Notes under the pieces: generated by a model | Database searches by the model: none | The model's input: the letters and a program-made list of their open reading frames with translations, nothing else | Told to the model about the DNA's origin: nothing | Position numbers and translations under genes: made by a program | Part shown: piece by piece, positions 1-8,341 of the stretch | Position numbering within the stretch: the stretch's first letter is position 1 | Layout: each line of letters starts with the position of its first letter | Assembly (NCBI GenBank): GCA_947495685.1 | Contig: CANLZY010000008.1 | Coordinates: forward strand, 1-64,000 | DNA from: an uncultured Tropicimonas sp. | GTDB taxonomy: Bacteria > Pseudomonadota > Alphaproteobacteria > Rhodobacterales > Rhodobacteraceae | Reading direction: 5' to 3' | Length of the DNA stretch: 64,000 bases

Positions 1-425
1 GATCCGTGTGAAGCGGAAGCTGAACTCGACCGAAGTGATCGATGCGCTGACGGACCTGTTCATTCTGCGCGGCGTTCCTTCCTTCATTCGCTCAGACAAC
101 GGCCCTGAATTCATTGCGGAAGCTGTCAGAGGTTGGATCAAGGCCGTCGGAGCCAAGACCGCCTACATCGAACCAGGTTCCCCATGGGAGAACGGATACT
201 GCGAGAGTTTCAATGGGCGAATGCGGGACGAACTGTTGAACGGCGAGATCTTCTACTCGCTGAGAGAAGCACAGATCATCATTGAAAGCTGGAGAAATCA
301 CTACAACACTAAACGACCCCACAGTGCATTGGGCTACCGTCCACCGGCGCCGGAAACCATCGTCCCGATGGACCAACGACCAACCATGCACTAACTTTCA
401 GATTGGACCACTCAAGTGGGGCCGC
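1..425 (+). mobile_element. Right part of an IS3-family insertion sequence
   Basis: The left end lies outside the window. It carries the C-terminal part of a DDE transposase that stops at 394, followed by about 30 bases of non-coding end sequence. These contain a perfect self-complementary core (ccactcaagtgg, 408-419) and then run directly into trbL coding sequence. The exact right boundary, about 420-428, is inferred from where TrbL-like sequence resumes. No target-site duplication can be checked because the other end is missing. Confidence 0.8.
2..394 (+). CDS. IS3-family transposase OrfB, C-terminal fragment
   Basis: This is the catalytic C-terminal part of an IS3-type transposase (retroviral integrase fold), which cuts and joins element ends. 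The second catalytic Asp is visible in RSDNGPEF and the Glu region in [18 protein letters not shown], followed by the family's typical [19 protein letters not shown] tail. The reading frame is open to the first base of the window, so the gene starts upstream. OrfA and the first Asp are not in view. Family assignment is confident; the IS name cannot be given. Confidence 0.9.
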   Translation: MRVKRKLNSTEVIDALTDLFILRGVPSFIRSDNGPEFIAEAVRGWIKAVGAKTAYIEPGSPWENGYCESFNGRMRDELLNGEIFYSLREAQIIIESWRNHYNTKRPHSALGYRPPAPETIVPMDQRPTMH

Positions 426-1263
426 TCAAACCCTGGCGGGCTTCGTGCTGATCCCCTTCGGCCTCTTTGGCAAGACCGCCTTCATGGCCGAACGGGTGCT
501 GGGCAACGTCGTCTCCTCCGGCATCAAGGTGCTGGTGCTGGCCGTGATCATTGGCATCGGTTCGACGCTCTTCGGCCAGTTCACCGCTGGCTTCGGGGGC
601 GTGACGCCCACCATCGACGAGGCCATGGCGATCGTGCTGGCCGCCCTTTCGCTTCTGGGTTTGGGTATTTTCGGCCCCGGTATCGCCACCGGTCTTGTCT
701 CCGGCGGCCCGCAATTGGGCGCAGGCGCCGCCGTGGGAACCGGTCTCGCCGTGGGCGGTGCAGCGGTGGCGACCGGCGGTGGCGCTATGCTCGCCGCGCG
801 CGGAGCAGGCGCTTTGGCCTCCGGTGGCACCGTGGCCACGCGCGGCGCGGCCTCTGCGGCGGGATCCGCCTCAACCGCCTACAGCCTCGGGTCGATGGGC
901 CAGACCGGTGCGGCAGGAGTCGCCTCCGGTTTGGGTGGTGTCGCGCGCTCTGCAGGCTCTGCCGCAGTCTCTCCACTGCGCAAGGCCGCAGCGTCAGCCA
1001 CGGAAAGCCTGCGCACAAGCCATGCCGAAGGCGCGCGTGCCGGGTTCGCCGCCACCGGCGGCACCTCAACCTCAGGCTCGATTGCCAGTGCTGCCAATCC
1101 AGCTTCCGCCGGACCTGCCGGCGGCCCGCCCGCTTGGGCCCAATCCATGCGCCGCAATCAGGCGATGAGTCACGGCGTCTCTGCCGCCACCCATGCGCTG
1201 CGCGCGGGCGACAGCCCGGGCGGCGGTGCCTCTGTCCCCCTGTCGGAAAGTGATCGCACATGA
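424..1263 (+). pseudogene. trbL: TrbL conjugal transfer membrane protein, truncated by IS
   Basis: TrbL (VirB6-like) is the polytopic inner-membrane component of the P-type conjugation system. Only the C-terminal 280 or so residues remain. They hold two hydrophobic stretches (VVSSGIKVLVLAVIIGIGS and AIVLAALSLLGLGIFGPGI) followed by a long low-complexity Gly/Ala/Ser tail typical of TrbL. The 5' part has been displaced by the IS ending just upstream; the apparent ATG at 403 belongs to IS end sequence. The stop overlaps the trbF start (ATGA). With the N-terminal membrane segments missing, conjugation through this system is probably broken unless an intact copy exists. Confidence 0.8.
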
Positions 1264-1949
1264 GTTTTTTCAAGCGCTCCACCACCCATTACGGCAAAAC
1301 GCCTGAACCTGAGACCCCCTATCAAAAGGCCGCGCAAGTCTGGGACGAGCGCATGGGGACGGCCCGGGTGCAGGCGAAGAACTGGCGCCTCATGGCCTTC
1401 GGTTGTCTGATCCTCTCAGCCGGCTTCGCTTCTGCGCTGGTCTGGCAATCGGCGCGCGGCACCGTGGTTCCTTACGTCGTCGAAATCGACGGGCATGGCG
1501 AAGCGCGGGCAGTTGAAGCCGCGACGGCAGGATACAGCCCGACCGATCCGCAGATCGCATGGCATCTCGCCCGTTTCGTGGAGGAAGTCCGGGGCTTGCC
1601 CGCTGATCCGGTCGTCGTGCGCCAGAACTGGCTGCGCGCCTATGAGTTCACCACTGATCGCGGGGCAACGGCGCTCAACGACCACGCCCGCGCCAACGAT
1701 CCGTTCACGAGGGTGGGCGAACAGCAGGTTTCGGTCGACGTCTCAAGCGTGATCCGCGCCTCGCCGGACAGTTTCCGTATCGCCTGGACGGAGCGGCACT
1801 ATGACAACGGCCAGCTTGCCCGGACCGAACGCTGGACCGCGATCCTGACCCTCGTGATCGACCCGCCGCGCACGGCAGAACGTCTGCGCGCAAATCCCCT
1901 CGGAATCTATGTCAATGCGATCAACTGGTCGCGGGAGATGAGCCAATGA
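1260..1949 (+). CDS. trbF: Conjugal transfer protein TrbF (VirB8-like)
   Basis: TrbF is the VirB8-type bitopic inner-membrane scaffold of the mating-pair-formation complex. The 229-residue protein has a short cytoplasmic N-terminus, one membrane segment around residues 42-62 (LMAFGCLILSAGFASALVW) and a periplasmic NTF2-like domain with the family's VVPYVVEID start and a NPLGIYV motif near the end. It overlaps the trbL remnant by four bases and trbG by four bases, so the genes are translationally coupled. It appears intact. Confidence 0.9.
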   Translation: MSFFKRSTTHYGKTPEPETPYQKAAQVWDERMGTARVQAKNWRLMAFGCLILSAGFASALVWQSARGTVVPYVVEIDGHGEARAVEAATAGYSPTDPQIAWHLARFVEEVRGLPADPVVVRQNWLRAYEFTTDRGATALNDHARANDPFTRVGEQQVSVDVSSVIRASPDSFRIAWTERHYDNGQLARTERWTAILTLVIDPPRTAERLRANPLGIYVNAINWSREMSQ

Positions 1950-2932
1950 CCTACACCCGTCCTGTCCTGCCCATCGTCTTGCTAGCCGCTACATTCCTGA
2001 TCGGATGTGCCAGCGACCGTCCGCCCGAATTCGCCTATGACGACGATGTCCCGCCCTTGCCGACGCCGCCAGTGACCGCGCCGGACGACCGTCCGCGCCC
2101 GCTCCATGTCCCGCCTGCTTGGACTCCGAGCCGGGGCGGGGAAGAAGCGACGACCCCTGTTGCGCAGGTCGGCAATGCCAATGACGCGGCCCGCGTCGAA
2201 CCGAGGCAGGCGGGGTATTTCAACGCGATCCAGATCTATCCCTGGTCCGAAGGCGCCCTCTATCAGGTCTACGCCGCTCCGGGCCAGATCACGACCATCG
2301 CGCTCGAGCCCGGTGAACGTCTCGCCGGCACCGGCCCGATCGCGGCGGGCGATACCGCGCGCTGGATCATCGGCGACACTGAAAGTGGCGCGGGTCGGGA
2401 CACCCGCGTCCTCGTCCTCGTGAAACCCACACGGCCCGACATCAGCACAAACCTCGTAATCTCCACCGACCGGCGCACCTATCTGATCGAACTCAATGCT
2501 TCCGAAGAGACCTGGATGCCCGCCATCTCCTGGGCCTATCCGAGGGCACCCGAGACACCGCGCATCGCCGCCGCCACGCCGCGCATCCCGGCACCCCATG
2601 CACGCAATCACCGCTACGGGTTGCAGGTGCAGGGCGACAGCCCGCCCTGGCGCCCGGTCTCGGTTTTTGACGACGGTCGCCGGGTCTATGTCGTCTTCCC
2701 GCGCGGCATCGCCCAGGGAGAGATGCCACCGCTCTTCGTCCTCGGGGCCGATGGTGAGTTGGAGATCGTCAACTCCCGCATCCACGGCAACGTGCTGATC
2801 GTCGACCGGCTCTTCGGCGCGGCCGAATTGCGCCTCGGGCGCGGTCCCCGGCAGGAGGTGGTGCGCATCCTGCGGATCGAACCGCAGACCGACGCAGCCG
2901 CCGCCGAAGGAACTGCGGAGCGGCCGACATGA
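1946..2932 (+). CDS. trbG: Conjugal transfer protein TrbG (VirB9-like lipoprotein)
   Basis: TrbG/VirB9 is part of the outer-membrane core complex of the conjugation machine. The 328-residue product has an N-terminal signal sequence ending in a lipobox (FLIGC, Cys about residue 22), a proline-rich linker and two beta-rich halves typical of the family. The second half contains RNHRYGLQV and DGRRVYVVFPR. Coupled to trbF and trbI by four-base overlaps. It looks complete. Confidence 0.9.
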   Translation: MTYTRPVLPIVLLAATFLIGCASDRPPEFAYDDDVPPLPTPPVTAPDDRPRPLHVPPAWTPSRGGEEATTPVAQVGNANDAARVEPRQAGYFNAIQIYPWSEGALYQVYAAPGQITTIALEPGERLAGTGPIAAGDTARWIIGDTESGAGRDTRVLVLVKPTRPDISTNLVISTDRRTYLIELNASEETWMPAISWAYPRAPETPRIAAATPRIPAPHARNHRYGLQVQGDSPPWRPVSVFDDGRRVYVVFPRGIAQGEMPPLFVLGADGELEIVNSRIHGNVLIVDRLFGAAELRLGRGPRQEVVRILRIEPQTDAAAAEGTAERPT

Positions 2933-4065
2933 CGGAGACTCCTCATGACACTGCGTCGGCTATGCGCCTGCGCGCTGATCCGCCTCGCGTCACCCGGATT
3001 TCGCGCAAGGTGATCATCGGCCTTGGCGTCGTCGCGGGCCTTGGCGTCGGCGCGGCCCTGATCTACGGCCTGCAGCGCCCGGATCGAAGTGCTGCAACGG
3101 AAGAGCTGATCACCACGGAGCGACGCCCGCCTGCCGATGGCTTGCGGGATCTGCCGGGCAGTTATGACGCCATTCCTCGGCTTGGTCCGCCCCTGCCGGG
3201 CGATCTGGGTGGCGGCATCCTCGACGCCCAGCGGCGGGGCCAGCCTGTTGCGACCCCGAGCCTCACACCGCCCACCACGGACCCGGCGGAACAACAGCGG
3301 CTTGCCGAGCTGGAAGCGGCCCGCGTCAGCGATCTCTTCTTCCAGACCCGGCCCGGGTCGCCAGCGTCCACGGGATTCCAGATGCCGCCTGCGGCGCCGG
3401 GGATCGAGATGGCTGCCACCCCGGAAACCGATCCACGTCAGGCCTTTCTCGACGCGCCCACTGACCGCCGCACGGTAGCGCCTGACCGCGTCCAGCGCCC
3501 GGCCTCGCCCTTTCTATTGCAGGCGGGATCTGTCATTCCAGCCGCCCTCATCACCGGGGTCCGCTCCGACCTGCCCGGGCAGATCACCGCCCAGGTCACA
3601 CAGAACGTCTATGATACCCCGACCGGCAGCCTGCTCTTGATTCCCCAAGGCACACGCCTCATCGGCGAATACGATGACGGTGTAACCGTCGGGCAGCGCC
3701 GCGTGCTCCTGATCTGGACACGGCTGATCTTCCCAGACGGACGGTCGCTGGTGCTCGAACGACAGCCCGGTGCCGATGCCGCGGGCTATGCCGGTCTCGA
3801 AGACCGCGTCGACAATCACTGGGCCAGCATCCTGCGCGCCGCGGGGCTTTCCACCCTGCTGGCCGTCGGGTCGGAACTCTCCCTCGACGAGGAAGACCGC
3901 CTCGCACGTGCCCTCCGCGACGGGGCCCTCGACACGATCAACGAGGCGGGCCAGCGCATAGTCCAACGCCAGTTGGAGGTCCCGCCGACCCTCACCATCC
4001 GCCCAGGCTTCCCCGTCCGCGTGATCGTCACGCGCGACCTTGTCTTCGTGCCACCCGGAGGCTGA
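2929..4065 (+). CDS. trbI: Conjugal transfer protein TrbI (VirB10-like)
   Basis: TrbI/VirB10 spans from the inner membrane to the outer-membrane core. Visible parts are a cytoplasmic N-terminus, one membrane segment at about residues 28-48 (IIGLGVVAGLGVGAALIYGL), a proline-rich periplasmic linker and the conserved C-terminal beta-barrel region beginning LQAGSVIPAALITGV and containing LLLIPQGTRLIGEYD. Length (378 residues) is normal. It is the last large trb gene before the DUF2274 gene; the two are separated by one base. Confidence 0.92.
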   Translation: MTETPHDTASAMRLRADPPRVTRISRKVIIGLGVVAGLGVGAALIYGLQRPDRSAATEELITTERRPPADGLRDLPGSYDAIPRLGPPLPGDLGGGILDAQRRGQPVATPSLTPPTTDPAEQQRLAELEAARVSDLFFQTRPGSPASTGFQMPPAAPGIEMAATPETDPRQAFLDAPTDRRTVAPDRVQRPASPFLLQAGSVIPAALITGVRSDLPGQITAQVTQNVYDTPTGSLLLIPQGTRLIGEYDDGVTVGQRRVLLIWTRLIFPDGRSLVLERQPGADAAGYAGLEDRVDNHWASILRAAGLSTLLAVGSELSLDEEDRLARALRDGALDTINEAGQRIVQRQLEVPPTLTIRPGFPVRVIVTRDLVFVPPGG

Positions 4066-4066
4066 C

Positions 4067-4315
4067 ATGACCAAGCTGAAACTCGGACCTATCCCGGACG
4101 ACAAGCCGGTAAAGCTGACCGTGGAGCTACCGGCAGAGCTGCATCGCGACCTGATCGCCTATGGTGAAATCCTCGGCCGGGAAGCGGGGGAGGAGCCGAT
4201 CGAACCCAGGAAGCTGTTGGTCCCCATGCTTGAACGGTTCATCGCGACGGATCGTGGGTTCGCCAAGGCGCGGCGAACGCTCCCAAGACGCGGTATGGCG
4301 AAGCAAGGACCATGA
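4067..4315 (+). CDS. DUF2274 family small protein downstream of trbI
   Basis: An 82-residue protein of the DUF2274 type that commonly closes trb operons; its function is unknown. It begins MTKLKLGPIPDDKPVKL and contains a ribbon-helix-helix-like LTVELPAELHRDLIAYGEIL stretch, so DNA binding is conceivable but unproven. I chose the ATG at 4067, one base after the trbI stop, rather than the upstream in-frame ATG inside trbI, because this matches the family N-terminus. It is the last gene before the AT-rich island block. Confidence 0.8.
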   Translation: MTKLKLGPIPDDKPVKLTVELPAELHRDLIAYGEILGREAGEEPIEPRKLLVPMLERFIATDRGFAKARRTLPRRGMAKQGP

Positions 4316-4767
4316 TCCACGGATCCACACTCTAGGCAGAAACGAGGTGGCGTAGCCGCGTGAAGGCAACATCGGTCTGGTGATGGATTGGACCGGTTTA
4401 ACAATACTTTGAATGACTTAGTCGGGATAGTGTGCACCGTATGTGCAACTTGCAATCGCCTTGTGGCGCGCTCTGTTGGGTGTTCTGCAGTTCAACTGGT
4501 TTGTTCCGATCGCGGCTCGTTTGAGCTGCGTTGAACAGCGTTAGCGAGCATTCTCCAATATACAACGGCAACCGGCATGATGAGTGGGTCCTAGCTGGCA
4601 ATCCTCATCTTCTCAGTCTGTTTGGTGTCCAATGCTCGGTTTTCTTGCCTTCTCAAACGGCAATCCATCCTTTAGTTCGTTTGAGACCGCTTTGAAAGGA
4701 GCCGGGCGTCCTCGCAGGCCGTCGTTTTCAATTTGGTGCATGAACTACAACTTGGAGGCAGCCCGGG
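4316..4767. other. Gene-free junction between trb block and island cargo
   Basis: No convincing coding sequence. Base composition changes from GC-rich to AT-richer across this stretch. It contains a dusA-5'-like sequence at 4381-4395 (listed separately) and, at its right end, a good ribosome-binding site (GGAGG, 4754-4758) for the gene starting at 4768. Confidence 0.6.
4381..4395 (+). other. Possible second dusA-type attachment remnant
   Basis: tgatggattggaccg matches the 5' part of dusA at 12211-12225 (tgatcgactggacgg) at 12 of 15 positions, and both can be read as (M)-D-W-T codons. It sits at the composition break between trb and cargo genes, where the distal end of a dusA-integrated island or a junction of tandem islands would lie. 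The match is short and imperfect, so coincidence is possible. Confidence 0.3.
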
Positions 4768-6147
4768 ATGAAAGAAGATAAGACTCTATCCCATTTTCGA
4801 CTAGAGTCAGATGGCTACGCAGCAGGAAATCGAACTAACAAAGGTGTTCCTGAAGGCGAAAGAAGGGCCGTCGTGGAGCGCCCGAGTATCTACTTTGATG
4901 TAGACCAAAAAAACCTGGCGATGGACCGGATTGCGAATAAGCTATTTGTAAATGACGCCGACAGAAACGAGTTTCACGGAGCCCAGAAATGGATTTCTGA
5001 ATGTGCGGGTCAAGTTAAGCTCCCCATCAATTTCTGCGGTGGTGTGCTTATTGTCCGTCTTTGTCGGCGGTTAGTTCCAGTCGAGCAACAGACTGAGGAA
5101 TGGTCCTCTGCAGTTCACCGCCTTGCTGCGGCTTACGACTTTGCCTTCTTGGCGCTAGGTCACGCAGATGATGAAGCGGATCTGACACGTGAAAGGGACG
5201 GTATTTCTGCGCGCTGGACGACGCATCCACAGACTCGTGCGGTAGACGGGATCAATCTCCTACTCGCAGGAATAACTGACATTCAAGATGCACTTAATGA
5301 ATGGCCCATATTGCCACGTAACCACCAACCTAACTCTAAGCGAGTGCTTGAAGAACTATTGCGAGCTTTGCGGGAGGCATCTTTTCCAATTTTGCTTGAT
5401 AGATCTGGACTTGGCTATGATCACGCCGAGTCGGATGGTGATAGGTATCTGGGTCTACAGATAGACGATGCTAGCTTAAACAATGTTGCGCTATACGCGA
5501 GGCATCGAGCGCATACCTATTTTCTACGGGCGCTTTGGATAGCAGTTTTCGCAACTGGGTATAATAAGATCGACACAGAGCTTGAGCGACTTCTGGAACG
5601 ACTTCTTGAACTTTTAGCTTCCATTGGCGCCGCATCCGACGATATGCAAGACACTTTTGTCGATTTTTCCGCGCGAACGCACTCTGTAGTGTCCGTAATG
5701 GCGCATCTATGCGTGGCAGATGAGCTATCGCTGCGACCTCTGTTTCGACGGAAAGTAGAGGAAGCAGAGATCCAACATCAAAGGCAACTCTTGTCCGATG
5801 TATGGGGTGCGGCCTCGGACCAAGCGGGCAGGGAGAAAATCACTCAGCTATTTGAAAGTATCGAGCTGAAAAAAGCGCTGTACCAACACTACGAACCTCA
5901 GTGCATAGAATTTGCCAACTGTATGTTCACAGCGGTCAAGTCGTATGGTTTCAGTGTCGAGTTGATGTCCGAGATTGTCGCTTACGTGTGCCAAGATAAA
6001 GAATTTTCCATTCCTTCTCAGTATATTTCTATGCTTGAGTCGCTGGATGATGAAGTTCTCATAGGCTTAGTGAATCTGGAAATCGGAAAGTATATTACCG
6101 GATATTTTCTTGATAAGTTTCTTCCCTCAAAAGAAAAGACACACTGA
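4768..6147 (+). CDS. Prenyl-diphosphate-synthase-like protein (putative)
   Basis: I read this 459-residue protein as a divergent trans-isoprenyl diphosphate synthase, an all-helical enzyme condensing IPP with an allylic diphosphate. It has two Asp-rich motifs, DDEAD at 134-138 followed by an Arg, and DDMQD at 291-295, about 157 residues apart. The upstream GG pair at 91-92 is about 43 residues before the first motif, as in the family. However, the usual GGKxxRP motif is degenerate (GGVLIVR), so the substrate or reaction may be unusual. The C-terminal 130 residues are unassigned. ATG at 4768 follows GGAGG at good spacing. Base composition is AT-richer than the chromosome. It could instead be a class I terpene synthase or an inactive relative; assignment is from motifs only. 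Confidence 0.5.
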   Translation: MKEDKTLSHFRLESDGYAAGNRTNKGVPEGERRAVVERPSIYFDVDQKNLAMDRIANKLFVNDADRNEFHGAQKWISECAGQVKLPINFCGGVLIVRLCRRLVPVEQQTEEWSSAVHRLAAAYDFAFLALGHADDEADLTRERDGISARWTTHPQTRAVDGINLLLAGITDIQDALNEWPILPRNHQPNSKRVLEELLRALREASFPILLDRSGLGYDHAESDGDRYLGLQIDDASLNNVALYARHRAHTYFLRALWIAVFATGYNKIDTELERLLERLLELLASIGAASDDMQDTFVDFSARTHSVVSVMAHLCVADELSLRPLFRRKVEEAEIQHQRQLLSDVWGAASDQAGREKITQLFESIELKKALYQHYEPQCIEFANCMFTAVKSYGFSVELMSEIVAYVCQDKEFSIPSQYISMLESLDDEVLIGLVNLEIGKYITGYFLDKFLPSKEKTH

Positions 6148-6244
6148 CCTGCGCCTGAACCCTTAAGTTCTAGTGTTGTAGCGCGCTTGCTTGCACACGG
6201 CGCGATATTGCCAAGTTTCCTAAATTTTTTTGATACTTGAGGAA

Positions 6245-7639
6245 TTATCTTTCCCCAAAAATTGTGGCCAAGATCGGGTCAATTTGTTGAAGTCTGCCAA
6301 CTAAATAGCTATCCTTGAGGAAGAACCATGCTCCTACCAAGATTGAAATAACCACAAGTGTTGTGCGTACTCTATGCAGGCGATAAATAGTCAGTCCTGG
6401 ATGGTATCTTGTGCTAAACAAATGATCAAATGCGACCTCTGGGTCTGCTTTGGTTTCTTCAATTCGTCTGCGGCTTTTCCTAATGTTGTCCACCCAGAAA
6501 TACAAAGTGATTGTGAGTAGAGCACTTGGAAAGCTAAACCATTGCCAAGGCTGGTTTAAGAACCTTTCCCAATCGAGGACTAGAACCCAGCCAATAGGGT
6601 TAAAAATATCTGTTTGCTGATTCCATTGATTCCACACCGGCCAATCCACAAGTGCAAATAGCGCCACAATCAAGGCAGTAGATGAAAGGAATAAGCGCAA
6701 TTTTTCGAATGCTGGAGGATGTCGATCAATCAGGAGTTTCCGCAGTTCCGGATCAGCAAACTTTCCTGGTGTAGATATCAATACCAATGGGGCATAAAAC
6801 CAAGACGTGGATTTTAGGCTGTAGCGCCAAACGAGAGAAGGGACAAAGACTACGAATACTAAGAACAGCCCACCAATTTTTTCCGGGAGGGTTCCATTCA
6901 CAACCCGTTTAAAGTTGTGCGCAAAATGGAAACCCTCGTTCCTTTGCGTGACGCCGGGAAGCAGCTCGGGGGCGTGTGCGACATCCTCAACAAGCATTAT
7001 TCGTTGCCAGTTACTTGATATGTTGCGCGCTCCAGCAAGTGGATGACGGGCTACCGAGATTGCGCGTACCAGTATCGAGCGCCCTAAGAACCCTACGAAG
7101 AGGCCCAGCCCAGAAAGTATTGCAAACAAACTAAGAAAGATGGGGGTTCTGACACGCTTCGCAATTCGAGAGGAATATGCAACTATGGCATCTGGGGAAA
7201 GTGTAACAGCCATAGCGATAAGAGTGTTGAGTGAGATCCAAGCTACGACTCCTTTCCGCACTATCGAAGTGCTCTTGCCAACTTCATGAGGCCAGTACTT
7301 TGCTAGGAGTTGAGTAAAAAGCCAGGTAGCAGTGACAGCTACTAATAAGATTATTAGGTTTTGCGCTGACCAAGGGGATAGCTCTTTATTTCTAAATGAG
7401 AAACGGTCCCACAACTCCTGTGCGTACTCTACAGATTTTTCTGATCTCATCAGTACAAGAGGTGCGGCTACGATGGTGATCATTAGGTGAAGATGGGTCT
7501 GCCAAGTAATCGCAATCCACCAATATAGCCCAACTGAAAAAATAAGTTCGATTGCAGCAAGCATTGAAGGTTGTCGATGCCTAATAGAATTTTTTGAGGA
7601 ATATAAAACCCATTTGTTGTTTTGCCGTACTTTGTCCAT
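6245..7639 (-). CDS. Unknown polytopic membrane protein
   Basis: Not recognised. The 464-residue product has roughly nine or ten hydrophobic segments: about residues 27-45, 49-62, 92-110, 127-146, 165-186, 255-275, 282-292, 312-332, 355-385 and 430-448. A soluble loop of about 65 residues in the middle holds conserved-looking polar residues (SNWQRIMLVEDVAHAPELLP). I see no transporter signature, heme ligand set or UbiA Asp motif. It lies downstream of the cyclase and SRPBCC genes on the same strand, 209 bases after the latter, and faces the prenyl-synthase-like gene. Its role may be in the same pathway (export or membrane anchoring), but that is inference. AT-rich like its neighbours. Confidence 0.7.
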   Translation of the reverse strand: MDKVRQNNKWVLYSSKNSIRHRQPSMLAAIELIFSVGLYWWIAITWQTHLHLMITIVAAPLVLMRSEKSVEYAQELWDRFSFRNKELSPWSAQNLIILLVAVTATWLFTQLLAKYWPHEVGKSTSIVRKGVVAWISLNTLIAMAVTLSPDAIVAYSSRIAKRVRTPIFLSLFAILSGLGLFVGFLGRSILVRAISVARHPLAGARNISSNWQRIMLVEDVAHAPELLPGVTQRNEGFHFAHNFKRVVNGTLPEKIGGLFLVFVVFVPSLVWRYSLKSTSWFYAPLVLISTPGKFADPELRKLLIDRHPPAFEKLRLFLSSTALIVALFALVDWPVWNQWNQQTDIFNPIGWVLVLDWERFLNQPWQWFSFPSALLTITLYFWVDNIRKSRRRIEETKADPEVAFDHLFSTRYHPGLTIYRLHRVRTTLVVISILVGAWFFLKDSYLVGRLQQIDPILATIFGER

Positions 7640-7848
7640 TTATTGATCCCCATACCGATCTAAAGCAGCGCATGAGCTTGACGCGATATTACTGGGCAAG
7701 GCTTTGGTGCCCATCAAGTTTATGAAGTTAGTTACTCTGCTTGCTCGTTGGTGGAACTGGTCTATCGCTTTCATTTACTCTTTCGGAAGGCTTGATGAAC
7801 TCTATCTCATCGCGATGGATGTCTACAGCGCAAAGTCGATTTCTACTA

Positions 7849-8316
7849 TCACTCGTCCGGATCCCTGTTTCTTGCATGTGCCCTAATTCTCGCAATCCCA
7901 TCTTCCATGTCTCTTGACATCGTATTAGTTACAATCGGCGTCCCTAGCGAAAGAAACGGCGACAGTCGGATGTCTATCTTCCAGCTAACCTCAGTCGCAA
8001 CTGTTTCAAACCCATCGGAAAAGATGAACTCGCTTTGGTATGATATGCCATTCGAGTGGCCTGATGATTTGAAATAGGACGATGCCTCAACAGCTACGAA
8101 ATCAAAAGTAGCATTTTTCGCGAAGCCAAATGCTTTGACTCTGCAAAGGACCTGGCTTCCAACAAATATTCTCCCTTTCGGTCTGTGGGAAACATAGCTG
8201 AGGCCCGGAAGCCATTTTGAGGTGTTCCTTGGATCAATCAAAAAGGAAAATGTGCTTTCACGCGTCGATTCGACCGAGAAATCCTTGCGCAGTGATATAT
8301 CCCAATCTTCAGTCAT
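7849..8316 (-). CDS. SRPBCC (START-like) fold protein
   Basis: A 155-residue protein resembling the SRPBCC/polyketide-cyclase superfamily, whose members bind hydrophobic ligands in a deep cavity. It begins with a beta strand (ISLRKDFSVES) followed by a helix region (STFSFLIDPRNTSKWLPG) in the order usual for the fold, and ends with a long amphipathic helix. I chose the ATG at 8316 over a TTG one codon earlier. It starts 25 bases after the cyclase gene on the same strand and is probably cotranscribed. A role in binding or shuttling a terpenoid intermediate is plausible but not shown. Family assignment is by pattern only. Confidence 0.6.
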   Translation of the reverse strand: MTEDWDISLRKDFSVESTRESTFSFLIDPRNTSKWLPGLSYVSHRPKGRIFVGSQVLCRVKAFGFAKNATFDFVAVEASSYFKSSGHSNGISYQSEFIFSDGFETVATEVSWKIDIRLSPFLSLGTPIVTNTMSRDMEDGIARIRAHARNRDPDE

Positions 8317-8341
8317 CAAGAGGCGTCCAGCCTGTCCAGTA

